From Methylobacterium terricola (GTDB lineage Bacteria > Pseudomonadota > Alphaproteobacteria > Rhizobiales > Beijerinckiaceae): a stretch of 64,000 nucleotides of DNA. Where the stretch lies: positions 1 to 64,000 of the forward strand of contig NZ_VDDA01000024.1 of the NCBI RefSeq assembly GCF_006151805.1, given 5' to 3'. Below the pieces are notes generated by a model. It had not been told where the DNA came from. It made no database searches and worked only from the letters and a program-made list of their open reading frames with translations. A program made the position numbers and the translations under genes. Shown here in pieces: positions 1-8,155 of the stretch. How positions within the stretch are numbered: position 1 is the first letter of the stretch; each line of letters opens with the position of its first letter.

Positions 1-489
1 CATGTCGGCGGCGGAACCGATCGTCTTGCCGTTCGTGAAGATGTTGCGCTCGAGCGCCGAGATGAAGCCGAGACCGACCATGTTGTAGCGCGGCAGCAGG
101 TCGAGCATCTCGCGACCGATCGGACCCTGCAGGACGCCGTTGGCCTGGTCCACGCTGCTGAACAGATAGGGGAAGGAGAAGACCGTGTACTCCTTCAACG
201 TGTTCTCGACCGGCGGTTCGCCGGTGACGACGATGTCCTGGGTGCCGGTGCGGGCCGACTGGATCATCTTCACCTCTCCGCCGAGCTGGGCGCCGGGGAA
301 GATGGTGATCTTGATCTGGCCGTTCGACTTGGCGGCCGCGACCTCGGCGAGCTTGACGGCGGCGGCGTGATAATGGCTCGCCGTGGTCAGCACGTGGCCG
401 AGGTTGAGCTCGACCGCCTGTGCCAGGACCGGTGCCGTCGCGCACAGCCATGCGGCGGCCGCGAAGGCCGGGAGGCGGGACCACGTCAT
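1..489 (-). CDS. dctP: TRAP transporter solute-binding protein DctP (partial, C-terminus beyond window)
   Basis: Reading the minus strand from an ATG at 489 gives 163 codons that run off the left edge. A signal peptide (about residues 1-24, ending ...APVLAQ) is followed by a DctP/TAXI-type periplasmic binding domain: strand LNLGHVLTTASHYH, then a KLAE helix, the block ITIFPGAQLGGEVKMIQS, and the FSFPYLF segment typical of C4-dicarboxylate-type TRAP receptors. The protein would capture an organic acid or similar anion in the periplasm and hand it to DctQM. It is the last gene of the gntR-dctQ-dctM-dctP unit, 113 bp after dctM. The substrate cannot be deduced; only the first half of the protein is present. 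Confidence 0.9.
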   Translation of the reverse strand, partial: MTWSRLPAFAAAAWLCATAPVLAQAVELNLGHVLTTASHYHAAAVKLAEVAAAKSNGQIKITIFPGAQLGGEVKMIQSARTGTQDIVVTGEPPVENTLKEYTVFSFPYLFSSVDQANGVLQGPIGREMLDLLPRYNMVGLGFISALERNIFTNGKTIGSAADM

Positions 490-602
490 CGTCTTGCTCC
501 TCGTTCGGCGGAACCGGTCCGCATGAAGGGGACGCCGGACGTCGCCGTCCGGTCCCAAGCAGAATGGTGTCGGACGGCGGACCGCTTTCCGCTCGGGCGC
601 GC

Positions 603-1874
603 TCATCGCAGCAGCACCAGGGAGAAGGCCGGGACATAGCTGATGACGAGGACGTCGACCGTCAGGACGGCGAGGAAGACGAGGAGCGGCTTCGTCATGG
701 CGTCCATCGGGACGCCGGAGACCTGGCTCGCGATGGTGAGGTTGATGGCGACGGGCGGCGTCACCATGCCGGTCGCCACGTTGACGATGAAGACGATGCC
801 GAGATGCACCGGGTCGATCCCGTAGCTCTGCGCCACGGGCGCGAGGATCGGGCCGAGGATGAGGATCGTGGCCAGCGCCTCCATGAAGGTGCCGACGACG
901 AACAGCAGGACGTTGACGAGGAGCAGGAAGCCGACCGGTCCGCTCGTCACCTGCCCGATCAGCGTGCCGAGATGCTGCGGGATCTGGTTGACGGTGAGCG
1001 CGTAGCCGAACAGAGCCGCGAAGGCGACGATCAGCATCACCATGCCGGTCATCACGGCGGACTCGTTCAGGATCCGCACCACGTCGCGCAGCGTGATCGC
1101 CCGGTAGACGAAGCGGCTGACGAGGAAGCCGTAGACGACGGCGACCACCGAGGCCTCGGTCGCCGTGAACACGCCCGAGTAGATGCCGCCGAGGATGATC
1201 ACCGGCATCACGATGGCGAAGGCCGCCTCCCGGGTGACCCTGACGAGGTTGCGCGCCCAGGCACCGACGGGCACGCGCTGGGTGGCATCGAAATCCTGGA
1301 GCCTCGCCATCGCGCAGATCGTCAGGATGAGGCTCAGCGCGATCAGGATCCCCGGCAGGATGCCGGCGATGAAGAGGCTGCCGATCGAGACGTTGACGAC
1401 GAGGCCGTAGATGACGAGCGGCAGGGACGGGGGCAGGATCGCGCCGAGCTCGCCGCCGACTGCGACCGAGGCCGCCGCGAAGTTCTTCGGGTAGCCCTTG
1501 CGCTCCATCGCCGGGATCATGGTCGAGCCCACCGCCGCGGTGGTCGCCGAGGACGATCCGGTGATGGTGGAGAAGAACATGCAGGTCAGGATCGCGGCGC
1601 TGCCCACGCCCCCGCGCATCCAGCCGAGCAACGCCGTCGCGAACGCGATCAGGCGGTCGGAGATGCCGCCGGCCTTCATGATGTTGCCGGCCAGCACGTA
1701 GAACGGGATCGCCAGGAGCGCGAACGTGTCGAGCGCCTCGAAGACGTTCTGCGGCACGCTGATGAGATCGAGGCCCCTCGCCCGCAGCCCCACGATCGCG
1801 CAGAGGCCCATGACCGCGAAGATCGGCACCGCGATCGCGAGGAGGACCGTCATCCAGCCGAGAAGGAGGGCCAT
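603..1874 (-). CDS. dctM: TRAP transporter large permease DctM
   Basis: 423 aa, the usual DctM length, with about 12 hydrophobic segments spread over the whole protein and the family blocks DLISVPQNVFEALD, PFYVLAGNIMKAGG, GSSSATTAAVGSTMIPAM and NVATGMVTPPVAINL. In TRAP systems this subunit is the Na+-coupled elevator-type transport channel in the inner membrane. The ATG at 1874 follows a GGGAG sequence and lies 16 bp after the dctQ stop, so the two are surely co-transcribed. Identification to family is firm; the substrate is unknown. Confidence 0.95.
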   Translation of the reverse strand: MALLLGWMTVLLAIAVPIFAVMGLCAIVGLRARGLDLISVPQNVFEALDTFALLAIPFYVLAGNIMKAGGISDRLIAFATALLGWMRGGVGSAAILTCMFFSTITGSSSATTAAVGSTMIPAMERKGYPKNFAAASVAVGGELGAILPPSLPLVIYGLVVNVSIGSLFIAGILPGILIALSLILTICAMARLQDFDATQRVPVGAWARNLVRVTREAAFAIVMPVIILGGIYSGVFTATEASVVAVVYGFLVSRFVYRAITLRDVVRILNESAVMTGMVMLIVAFAALFGYALTVNQIPQHLGTLIGQVTSGPVGFLLLVNVLLFVVGTFMEALATILILGPILAPVAQSYGIDPVHLGIVFIVNVATGMVTPPVAINLTIASQVSGVPMDAMTKPLLVFLAVLTVDVLVISYVPAFSLVLLR

Positions 1875-1890
1875 CCGCGCGTCTCCCTGG

Positions 1891-2436
1891 TCAGATCAGC
1901 GAAGCTTCGGGATTGTCCTCCGGCGCGACCGCCAGGGACGTCTTCGCGGTGACGCGGCGCTCGACGATGAAGGCCGCGATGTTGACGATCGCCAGCGCCG
2001 AGCCGACGGGCAGCGACAGGTAGACCCAGGCCATCGGGATGTTCAGGACCGTCGAGGTCTCGGTCTGGCCGAACGCGACCCAGCGCGCGCCGAGCCAGAC
2101 GAGGCCGAGGAAGAAACCGATCGTGACGAGCAGCGCCCCGAGCCGCACGAGGTCGCCGGCGCGCCGCGGCAGCGAATCCGGCAGGGTGTCGACGGCGATG
2201 AGGGCGCCGGACCGCGCCGCGACGGCGGCGCCGGTGAAGATGCACCAGACCATCAGGTAGCGGGCCAGCTCCTCCGACCACGGGACCGAGAGCACGATCC
2301 CGAGCCGCGGCAGGACGAAGCGCACGACGATCTGCAACCCGACGATCAGCACCATGACGCCCAGCATGGCGCCGACGAGGTGGCGCAGGACGGCGTTCAT
2401 GCCGTCGACCGCGCGGAGGAAGAAGAGGGCCGCCAC
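1891..2436 (-). CDS. dctQ: TRAP transporter small permease DctQ
   Basis: About 181 aa with four predicted membrane helices (HLVGAMLGVMVLIVGLQ; the YLMVWCIFTGAAVA region; LGALLVTIGFFLGLVWLG; YLSLPVGSALAIVNIAAF) and the DctQ signature PWSEELARYLMVWCIFTGAA. It forms the membrane scaffold for DctM. I chose the GTG at 2436 because GAGG lies just upstream and it sits directly after the gntR stop. An upstream GTG at 2466 would overlap gntR by 23 bp without a visible ribosome site, and an ATG at 2400 is the shortest option. It lies between gntR and dctM in one operon. Confidence 0.88.
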   Translation of the reverse strand: MAALFFLRAVDGMNAVLRHLVGAMLGVMVLIVGLQIVVRFVLPRLGIVLSVPWSEELARYLMVWCIFTGAAVAARSGALIAVDTLPDSLPRRAGDLVRLGALLVTIGFFLGLVWLGARWVAFGQTETSTVLNIPMAWVYLSLPVGSALAIVNIAAFIVERRVTAKTSLAVAPEDNPEASLI

Positions 2437-2443
2437 GGGAGCC

Positions 2444-3106
2444 TCACGCCGCGCCGGCGACGGCACGCCCGCGCCCGATCGACGCGAGCAGGTTCTCGGC
2501 GACGCGGCCGATATGGGTGCGCAGCAGCCCGACGCCCCCCGCCACGTCCCCCAGTCGGGCGAAGGCGACGAGGCGACGGTGGTCGAGGAGTTCGTGCTCG
2601 ACGTCGGCCGCGACCGCGAGTTGCAGGTTGACGTAGCGGTTGGCGTTGTCGTGCACCGTCTTGAGGAGCCGGAGGGCGATGCGCCGCTCGCTCGCCGCGT
2701 AGAGGGCGTGATGGAAGCGCCAGTTGAGGTCGCCCCACGTCTCGATCGTGCTGGTCGCGCTGGCCTCGGCGATGACGGCCTCCGCAGCCTGGAAGTGGCT
2801 CTCGGTCATCCGCGGGATCGCCAGCCCGAACAGCCACGTCTCGAGTTCCGACCGGATCTCGAACAGTTCCTCGATCTCGGCGGGCGACAGGGACGAGACC
2901 ACCGTGCCCTTGTGGACCTCCGATTCGACGAGGCCCTCGGCCTCGAGCTGCCGGATCGCCTCGCGCAGCGGCACCCGCGAGACGCCGAGTTCGGCCGCCA
3001 GCTTCTCCTGCCGCAGCGGCGTTCCGTCCGGCAATTCGCCGGACACGATCCGGCGGCGGATCTCGCCGACGATCTGGTCTATGAGTGATTGGCGTCCGAT
3101 CTGCAT
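2444..3106 (-). CDS. GntR-family (FadR/FCD-type) transcriptional regulator
   Basis: 220 aa. Residues about 6-72 form the GntR winged helix-turn-helix (IVGEIRRRIVSGELPDGTPL, then LAAELGVSRVPLREAIRQLEAEGLV). Residues about 80-205 are an all-helical FCD ligand domain with conserved metal-site-like residues in DLNWRFHHALY and the HELLDHRRLVAF stretch. Regulators of this type usually sense an organic acid or a pathway intermediate. The gene heads the TRAP operon, and a perfect palindrome covers its ribosome-binding region, so autoregulation is likely. It may also control the divergent hydrolase/dehydrogenase run that begins at 3324. Confidence 0.93.
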   Translation of the reverse strand: MQIGRQSLIDQIVGEIRRRIVSGELPDGTPLRQEKLAAELGVSRVPLREAIRQLEAEGLVESEVHKGTVVSSLSPAEIEELFEIRSELETWLFGLAIPRMTESHFQAAEAVIAEASATSTIETWGDLNWRFHHALYAASERRIALRLLKTVHDNANRYVNLQLAVAADVEHELLDHRRLVAFARLGDVAGGVGLLRTHIGRVAENLLASIGRGRAVAGAA

Positions 3107-3108
3107 GA

Positions 3109-3125
3109 TTGAATACGATATTCAA
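3109..3125. promoter_or_regulatory. Perfect palindrome over the gntR ribosome-binding region, candidate operator
   Basis: TTGAATA-CGA-TATTCAA is a perfect 17-bp inverted repeat ending 2 bp upstream of the gntR ATG on the minus strand. Its core has the form GAATA-N3-TATTC. GntR/FCD proteins typically bind short palindromes with an AT-rich core, so repressor binding here would block translation initiation or early transcription of the TRAP operon. The assignment to this GntR is inference. Confidence 0.55.
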
Positions 3126-3218
3126 CCGTTCTGACCCACAGCAAGCTGAAATCGCGGGCCATCGCTGCTGAAAGGTGAGGCAGCCGAAGCCCTTGGCGCC
3201 GTGGATCCGTGAGAATAT

Positions 3219-3231
3219 GGATATTGTATCC
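3219..3231. promoter_or_regulatory. Second palindrome of the same form in the divergent promoter region
   Basis: GGATA-TTG-TATCC is a perfect inverted repeat with the same layout (GRATA-N3-TATYC) as the site at 3109-3125. It lies in the 217-bp region between gntR and the divergent hydrolase gene. Two matching sites in one divergent region suggest that one regulator controls both directions. Confidence 0.5.
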
Positions 3232-3323
3232 AGGACGAGGATGGCAGGCGCCGGAAGTGACCTGCATCGTCCCCGCCTGCGCCGTCGATGGCGGCGTGGC
3301 CGCCTGGTAGCGGGAGGGTCTCG

Positions 3324-4133
3324 ATGACTTCAGGCGCGACATCTGTCGACACCTCCGACGGCGCCCGGCTCGCCGTCCGCCAGGACGGGCAGGGACCGGA
3401 CCTGCTGCTGGTCTCCGGCCTCGGCGGCACCGCCGGGTTCTGGGCCCCCTGCCTGCCCGCCCTCGCCCTCGCCCACCGCGTCACCCGCTTCGACCAGCGT
3501 GGGATCGGGGCGAGCGGCCGCGGGACCGCGCCCTGCGACATCGATCGGCTCGCGCGCGACTGCCTCGCCGTCATGGACGCCCTCGGCATCGCGACGGCCG
3601 TGTTCGTCGGGCACTCGACCGGCGGCGCGATCGGGCAGGCGCTGGCCCGCCTCGCCCCCGACCGCCTGCGCGGCCTCGTGCTCAGCGCGACGTGGCTGAA
3701 GCCTTCCCGCTACATGGAGGCCCTGTTCGGTGCGCGACGCCGCATCCTCGACCTCGATCCGGTCGCCTACGCAGCCACCGGCGCCATGATGGGCTACGCG
3801 CCGTCGTGGCTCGATGCCCACTGGGCCGCCTTCGAGGCCGCGACCGCGCACGCCCCGACCGCCGAGGAGGCGCGTAGGGTCGTGCGGGAGCGCATCGACG
3901 CCCTGCTCGCCTTCGACGGCTCGGCCTCCGTCGCGGCGATCCGATGCCCGGTCCTGGTGCTGGGTGCGCGGGACGACCTGATCGTGCCGGCCTTCCTGCA
4001 GGAGGATCTCGCTGCCGCGCTTCCGCCGGACCCGCGGATCGTACGGTACGAGGATGGCGGCCACTTCTTCCCGGTCACCCGCACGCCCGACTTCACCCGC
4101 GACCTGCTCGCCTTTACCGGGTCCCTCCCCTGA
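3324..4133 (+). CDS. Alpha/beta-fold hydrolase
   Basis: 269 aa. It has the alpha/beta hydrolase order: oxyanion block VSGLGGTAGFW, then FDQRGIGASG, nucleophile elbow GHSTGG (Ser at about residue 96), acid region LVLGARDDLIVP, and the catalytic His in YEDGGHFFPVTR. The family includes esterases, lactonases (3-oxoadipate enol-lactonase PcaD is similar in length) and C-C bond hydrolases. ATG 3324 is preferred because GGGAGGG lies 5-13 bp upstream; an in-frame ATG at 3288 has no such site. The stop overlaps the next start (ATGA), so it is translationally coupled to the aspartate dehydrogenase gene. Confidence 0.88.
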   Translation: MTSGATSVDTSDGARLAVRQDGQGPDLLLVSGLGGTAGFWAPCLPALALAHRVTRFDQRGIGASGRGTAPCDIDRLARDCLAVMDALGIATAVFVGHSTGGAIGQALARLAPDRLRGLVLSATWLKPSRYMEALFGARRRILDLDPVAYAATGAMMGYAPSWLDAHWAAFEAATAHAPTAEEARRVVRERIDALLAFDGSASVAAIRCPVLVLGARDDLIVPAFLQEDLAAALPPDPRIVRYEDGGHFFPVTRTPDFTRDLLAFTGSLP

Positions 4134-4924
4134 TGCGCCGCGTCGCGATCATCGGGCATGGGGCGATCGGCCGGGATCTCGCGACGGCGCTGGCGTCCCG
4201 GGACGGCTACGCCCTCGCGGTCGTGCTGCGGCCGGGCTCCGCGAGCGCCGCGGCGGTCGATCCCGCCTGCGCGGTCCTGCCCGACGTCGGTGCGCTCGCC
4301 CGCTTCGCCCCCGCCCTGGTGGTCGAGGCGGCCGGCGCGGGCGCCGTGCGCGAATGGGGCGCGGCGGTCCTCGGGCTCGGCGTGCCCCTGCTCCTGTCCT
4401 CGGTCGGCGCGCTGCACGACGACGCCTTGCGCCATGCCCTCGTCGCGACGGCGCAGGCCGCCGGGACGCGCCTCTACCTGCCGTCCGGGGCCCTCGCCGG
4501 GCTCGACTACGTGCGGGCGATGAGGGGCGCGCCGAACCTTCGGGTCCGCTACGAGTCGCGCAAGCCGACCGCCGCCTGGGCGGACGAGCTCGCCCGCCTC
4601 GGCCCGGACGCCGCACCGGACGCGGCGCTCACCCTGTTTCAGGGAAACGCCCGCGCGGCCGCCGCCCGCTACCCGGCCAACCTCAACGTCGCCGCGACCC
4701 TCGCCCTTGCCGGCGCCGGCTTCGAGGAGACCGAGGTCCGCGTCGTCGCGGATCCCGCCGCGCGGGGCAACACCCACGCGATCCGGGCGACGAGCGATCT
4801 CGGCGAGCTCGACCTCGTGGTCGCCAACCGGCCCTCGCCGGACAACCCGAAGACCTCGGGGATCGTGAGCCGTGCGCTGCTCGCGGCGGTCGAGCAGCAC
4901 TTCTCCACCGTGGTCATGCTGTGA
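4133..4924 (+). CDS. L-aspartate dehydrogenase family protein
   Basis: 263 aa. It opens with a Rossmann nucleotide-binding motif (VAIIGHGAIGRDLA) and keeps the AspDH features ALVATAQAAGTRLYLPSGAL, GNTHAIRA with the conserved active-site His, and the C-terminal block RPSPDNPKTSGIVS. Members oxidise aspartate to iminoaspartate/oxaloacetate plus ammonia with NAD(P), or run the reverse amination. No nadA or nadC lies nearby, so a role in amino-acid catabolism fits the context better than NAD synthesis. The ATG overlaps the preceding stop. The natural substrate could be an aspartate analogue. Confidence 0.85.
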   Translation: MRRVAIIGHGAIGRDLATALASRDGYALAVVLRPGSASAAAVDPACAVLPDVGALARFAPALVVEAAGAGAVREWGAAVLGLGVPLLLSSVGALHDDALRHALVATAQAAGTRLYLPSGALAGLDYVRAMRGAPNLRVRYESRKPTAAWADELARLGPDAAPDAALTLFQGNARAAAARYPANLNVAATLALAGAGFEETEVRVVADPAARGNTHAIRATSDLGELDLVVANRPSPDNPKTSGIVSRALLAAVEQHFSTVVML

Positions 4925-4953
4925 CGCCCCTCGCTCCCCGGAAAGGATCCGCC

Positions 4954-5712
4954 ATGAAGCTCGACGGTCGAATCGCGATCATCACGGGGGGCGGCTCCGG
5001 GATCGGCCACGAGGCCGCCAGGCTGTTCGCGGACGAGGGCGCCGTGGTCATCGTGGCCGACAGGGACGCGGCCGCCGCCGAGCGCGTGGCGGCCGAGCTG
5101 ACCGCCCGCGGCGCCCGGGCCGAGGCGGCGACCGTCGACGTGGCGCGGGAGGCCGAGGTCGCCGCCCTGATCGGGGCGACCGCTGGCCGGCACGGCCGCC
5201 TCGACATCCTGGTCAACAACGCCGGCTACGGGATCGCCGGCACCGTCGTCGACACCAGCGAGGCCGACTGGGACGCGCTGATGGCGGTCAACGTCAAGGG
5301 CGTGTTCTTCGGCTGCAAGCACGCCGTGCAGGTCATGGAGCGGCAGGGCGGCGGCGTCATCGTCAACACCGCCTCGGCGGTGGCCACGGTCGGCATCCTC
5401 AACCGTGCCGCCTACGTGGCCTCCAAGGGAGCGGTGGCGGCGCTGACCCGGGCGGTCGCGCTGGATCACGTCGGCGCGAAGGTCCGCGTGAACTGCGTGG
5501 CGCCGGGCACGATCGAGTCGCCCTACTTCGCGCAGATCCTCGCGGGTCCGGACGGGCCCGAATTGCGGCGCGGTCTCGAGATGCGCCAGGCGATGGAGCG
5601 GCTCGGTCAGCCGATCGAGGTCGCCAAGGCCATCCTGTTCCTGGCAAGCGACGATTCCTCGTTCTGCACCGGCACCATGCTGGTGGTCGATGGCGGGTGG
5701 ACGGCCCGCTGA
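4954..5712 (+). CDS. SDR-family NAD(P)-dependent oxidoreductase
   Basis: 252 aa classical short-chain dehydrogenase: TGGGSGIG cofactor motif at residues 11-18, NNAG at about residue 89, catalytic Ser in NTASAVA, YVASK (Tyr and Lys) and the C-terminal FCTGTMLVVDGG. Asp in IVADRD after strand beta-2 suggests a preference for NAD. It lies 29 bp after the aspartate dehydrogenase gene with GGAAAGG upstream of the ATG. It would oxidise a hydroxyl or reduce a keto intermediate of the local pathway; the substrate is unknown. Confidence 0.92.
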   Translation: MKLDGRIAIITGGGSGIGHEAARLFADEGAVVIVADRDAAAAERVAAELTARGARAEAATVDVAREAEVAALIGATAGRHGRLDILVNNAGYGIAGTVVDTSEADWDALMAVNVKGVFFGCKHAVQVMERQGGGVIVNTASAVATVGILNRAAYVASKGAVAALTRAVALDHVGAKVRVNCVAPGTIESPYFAQILAGPDGPELRRGLEMRQAMERLGQPIEVAKAILFLASDDSSFCTGTMLVVDGGWTAR

Positions 5713-5866
5713 TCGGGCGGCGGGTCCGCCCCCTCGGGGAGCCGGCAGCCCCGCGGGCGGCCCGCGGAGGAAGCGGCGCCGGGTTGTCCGACCCGGACGT
5801 CGCGCGCCAAGATCGTGCGATCGACCTGGCACCGTTTTCGCTACGAAGAGACTCAGGATTTCCCCG

Positions 5867-6868
5867 ATGGCCACGCATACGTTCTCCTGCTTCGATGGCC
5901 ACACTTGCGGCAACCCGGTCCGCCTGGTGTCCGGCGGCGGTCCCCGCCTGGAGGGGGCCACCATGCTGGAGAAGCGCGCCCACTTCCTGCGCGAGTTCGA
6001 CTGGATCCGCACCGGCCTGATGTTCGAGCCGCGCGGCCACGACATGATGTCGGGCTCGATCCTCTATCCCTCGACGCGCCCCGATTGCGACGTGGCCGTG
6101 CTCTTCATCGAGACCTCGGGGTGCCTGCCGATGTGCGGGCACGGCACCATCGGGACGATCACGATGGCGGTGGAGAACGGCCTCGTCGTCCCGCGCACCC
6201 CCGGCCGGCTCGCGATCGATGCGCCGGCGGGCAAGGTCGATGTGACCTACGTGCAGGAGGGCCGCTTCGTCGAGGAGGTCAGGCTCACCAACGTGCCGAG
6301 CTTCCTGTTCGCCGAAGGGCTGACGGCGACGGTCGAGGGCCTGGGCGAAGTCGTCGTCGACGTGGCCTACGGGGGCAACTTCTACGCCATCGTCGAGCCG
6401 CAGAAGTCCTTCCGGGACCTGGACGACCACAGCGCCGGGGCGCTGATCGCCTGGAGCCCGAAGCTGCGGGCCGCGCTCAACGCGAAGTACGAGTTCGTCC
6501 ACCCCGAGCACGACCAGATCCGCGGCCTCAGCCACATCCTCTGGACCGGTCGGCCGAGGGCTCCCGAGGCGCATGCCCGCAACGCGGTCTTCTACGGCGA
6601 GAAGGCGATCGACCGCTCGCCCTGCGGCACCGGGACCTCCGCCCGGATGGCTCAGCTCGTCGCCAAAGGCAGGCTGAAGGTGGGCGACGACTTCGTCCAC
6701 GAGTCGATCATCGGCTCCCTGTTCAAGGGCCGGGTCGAGGCGACGGCGGCGGCCGGCGGCAGACCCGCGATCGTCCCGTCCGTCGCCGGCTGGGCGCGCA
6801 TGACCGGGATCAACACGATCTTCATCGACGACCGCGACCCCTTCGCGCACGGCTTCGTCGTCGCGTGA
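5867..6868 (+). CDS. Proline racemase family protein, probable 4-hydroxyproline 2-epimerase
   Basis: 333 aa, the normal length for this family. Both catalytic cysteines are present: Cys in LPMCGHGTIG (about residue 90) and Cys in RSPCGTGTSARMAQL (about residue 250). Two cysteines fit racemase/epimerase activity (4-hydroxyproline 2-epimerase or proline racemase); trans-3-hydroxyproline dehydratases have Thr or Ser at the first position. The N-terminal FDGHTCGNPVRLV is also typical. The D-hydroxyproline oxidase and downstream deaminase of the usual pathway are not in the window. The next gene is a prolidase-like amidohydrolase, which fits imino-acid use. Confidence 0.88.
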   Translation: MATHTFSCFDGHTCGNPVRLVSGGGPRLEGATMLEKRAHFLREFDWIRTGLMFEPRGHDMMSGSILYPSTRPDCDVAVLFIETSGCLPMCGHGTIGTITMAVENGLVVPRTPGRLAIDAPAGKVDVTYVQEGRFVEEVRLTNVPSFLFAEGLTATVEGLGEVVVDVAYGGNFYAIVEPQKSFRDLDDHSAGALIAWSPKLRAALNAKYEFVHPEHDQIRGLSHILWTGRPRAPEAHARNAVFYGEKAIDRSPCGTGTSARMAQLVAKGRLKVGDDFVHESIIGSLFKGRVEATAAAGGRPAIVPSVAGWARMTGINTIFIDDRDPFAHGFVVA

Positions 6869-6931
6869 GCGCGGTGCAACCCCCATCGGCACGCGTGAGA
6901 TCGCCGAGAGAAGCGGGCAAGTGAGGTGGCA

Positions 6932-8155
6932 ATGTCGTTCCTGCTGACCGGCGGATCCGTCCTGCGTGCCGGCGCATCCGAGCTCGACCGGAACTGCGAT
7001 GTGCTCGTCGAGGGCGACCGCATCAAGGAGGTCGGCCCCGGCCTCTCCAGCCCGTCGGCCACGCGGATCGACCTTGCCGGCCGCACCCTGATGGCCGGCC
7101 TCGTCGACGCCCATGTCCACGTGACCGCGGCCAGCGTGAACATCGGCGAGAACGCCGCCGAGCCCTCCTCGCTCGTGGCCCTGCGCGCCGCACGGCTCAT
7201 GAACGCCATGCTGATGCGGGGCTTCACGACCGTGCGCGACGTCGGCGGCGCCGATCACGGCCTCAAGCGGGCCGTCGAGCTGGGGTTGATCGACGGTCCC
7301 CGCCTGGTGATCTCCGGCAAGGCGCTGGGCCAGACCGGCGGCCACACCGACTTTCGCCCCCGCTCCGACAACCGCGGCACCTTCGACGACCGCCTCGGCG
7401 CCCTCGGCCGCATCGCCGACGGGGTCGATGCCGTGCGCCGCGCCGCCCGCGAGGAGATCCGCGCCGGCGCGGACCTGATCAAGATCATGGCGAATGGCGG
7501 CGTCGCCTCGCCGAACGACCCGATCCACGCCCTCGGCTATTCCCGCGACGAGATCCGGGCGGCGGTCGAGGAGGCGGAGAACGCCGGCACCTACGTGTCG
7601 GCGCACCTCTACACGGACCGGGCGATCCGCCGGGCGGTCGCGTGCGGCGTCCACTCGCTCGAGCATTGCAACCTCATCCAGGCCGAGACCGCGAGGCTGG
7701 CGGCCGAGGCGGGCTGCATCGCCTGCCCGACGCTGGTCGCCTACGAGGGGCTCGCCATGGAGGGCGAGGCGCTCGGCCTCGGGGCGGAATCGATCGCCAA
7801 GATCGAGACCGTGCGCCGCGGCGGCATGGAATCGCTCGCCATCATGCGCGAGGCCGGGCTGCCGATGGCCTACGGCTCGGACCTCCTCGGCGGATTGCAG
7901 AAATACCAGTCCCTGGAGTTCACGATCCGGGCGCGCGTCCTGCCGGCGGCCGAGATCCTCGCCTCCGCCGGCCCGATCGCCGCCCGCCTGTGCCGCCTCG
8001 AGGGCGCGATCGGGACGCTGGAGGCCGGCGCCTATGCCGACCTCATCGTCGTGGACGGCAACCCGCTCGCCGAGATCGGCATCCTCGACGGCCAGGGCGA
8101 GCGCATCCCGGGCATCATGAAGGGGGGCTGCTTCTACAAGAAGGCGTTCCCATGA
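6932..8155 (+). CDS. Metal-dependent amidohydrolase (imidazolonepropionase/Xaa-Pro dipeptidase-like, COG1228)
   Basis: 407 aa amidohydrolase-superfamily protein. The visible metal-site residues are VDAHVHV (HxH), Lys in ADLIKIMANGG (candidate carbamylated Lys), His in YVSAHLYT, His in GVHSLEHCN, and Asp in AYGSDLLGG. The N- and C-terminal beta-sandwich parts (GRTLMAGLVDAH; GAYADLIVVDGNPL) are intact. Relatives cleave cyclic or peptide amide bonds, including Xaa-Pro dipeptides. ATG 6932 follows GTGAGGTGG; an in-frame GTG two codons earlier is possible. Its stop overlaps the next ATG, coupling it to the ABC permease, so the transporter probably imports its substrate. Confidence 0.87.
   Translation: MSFLLTGGSVLRAGASELDRNCDVLVEGDRIKEVGPGLSSPSATRIDLAGRTLMAGLVDAHVHVTAASVNIGENAAEPSSLVALRAARLMNAMLMRGFTTVRDVGGADHGLKRAVELGLIDGPRLVISGKALGQTGGHTDFRPRSDNRGTFDDRLGALGRIADGVDAVRRAAREEIRAGADLIKIMANGGVASPNDPIHALGYSRDEIRAAVEEAENAGTYVSAHLYTDRAIRRAVACGVHSLEHCNLIQAETARLAAEAGCIACPTLVAYEGLAMEGEALGLGAESIAKIETVRRGGMESLAIMREAGLPMAYGSDLLGGLQKYQSLEFTIRARVLPAAEILASAGPIAARLCRLEGAIGTLEAGAYADLIVVDGNPLAEIGILDGQGERIPGIMKGGCFYKKAFP

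Noticed and set aside
5399..7666. Long open frame on the minus strand opposite the SDR, epimerase and amidohydrolase genes
   Set aside because: It is antisense to three genes with clear motifs, is rich in Arg/Asp/His/Gly and has no recognisable domain. Long antisense frames are expected at this GC content.
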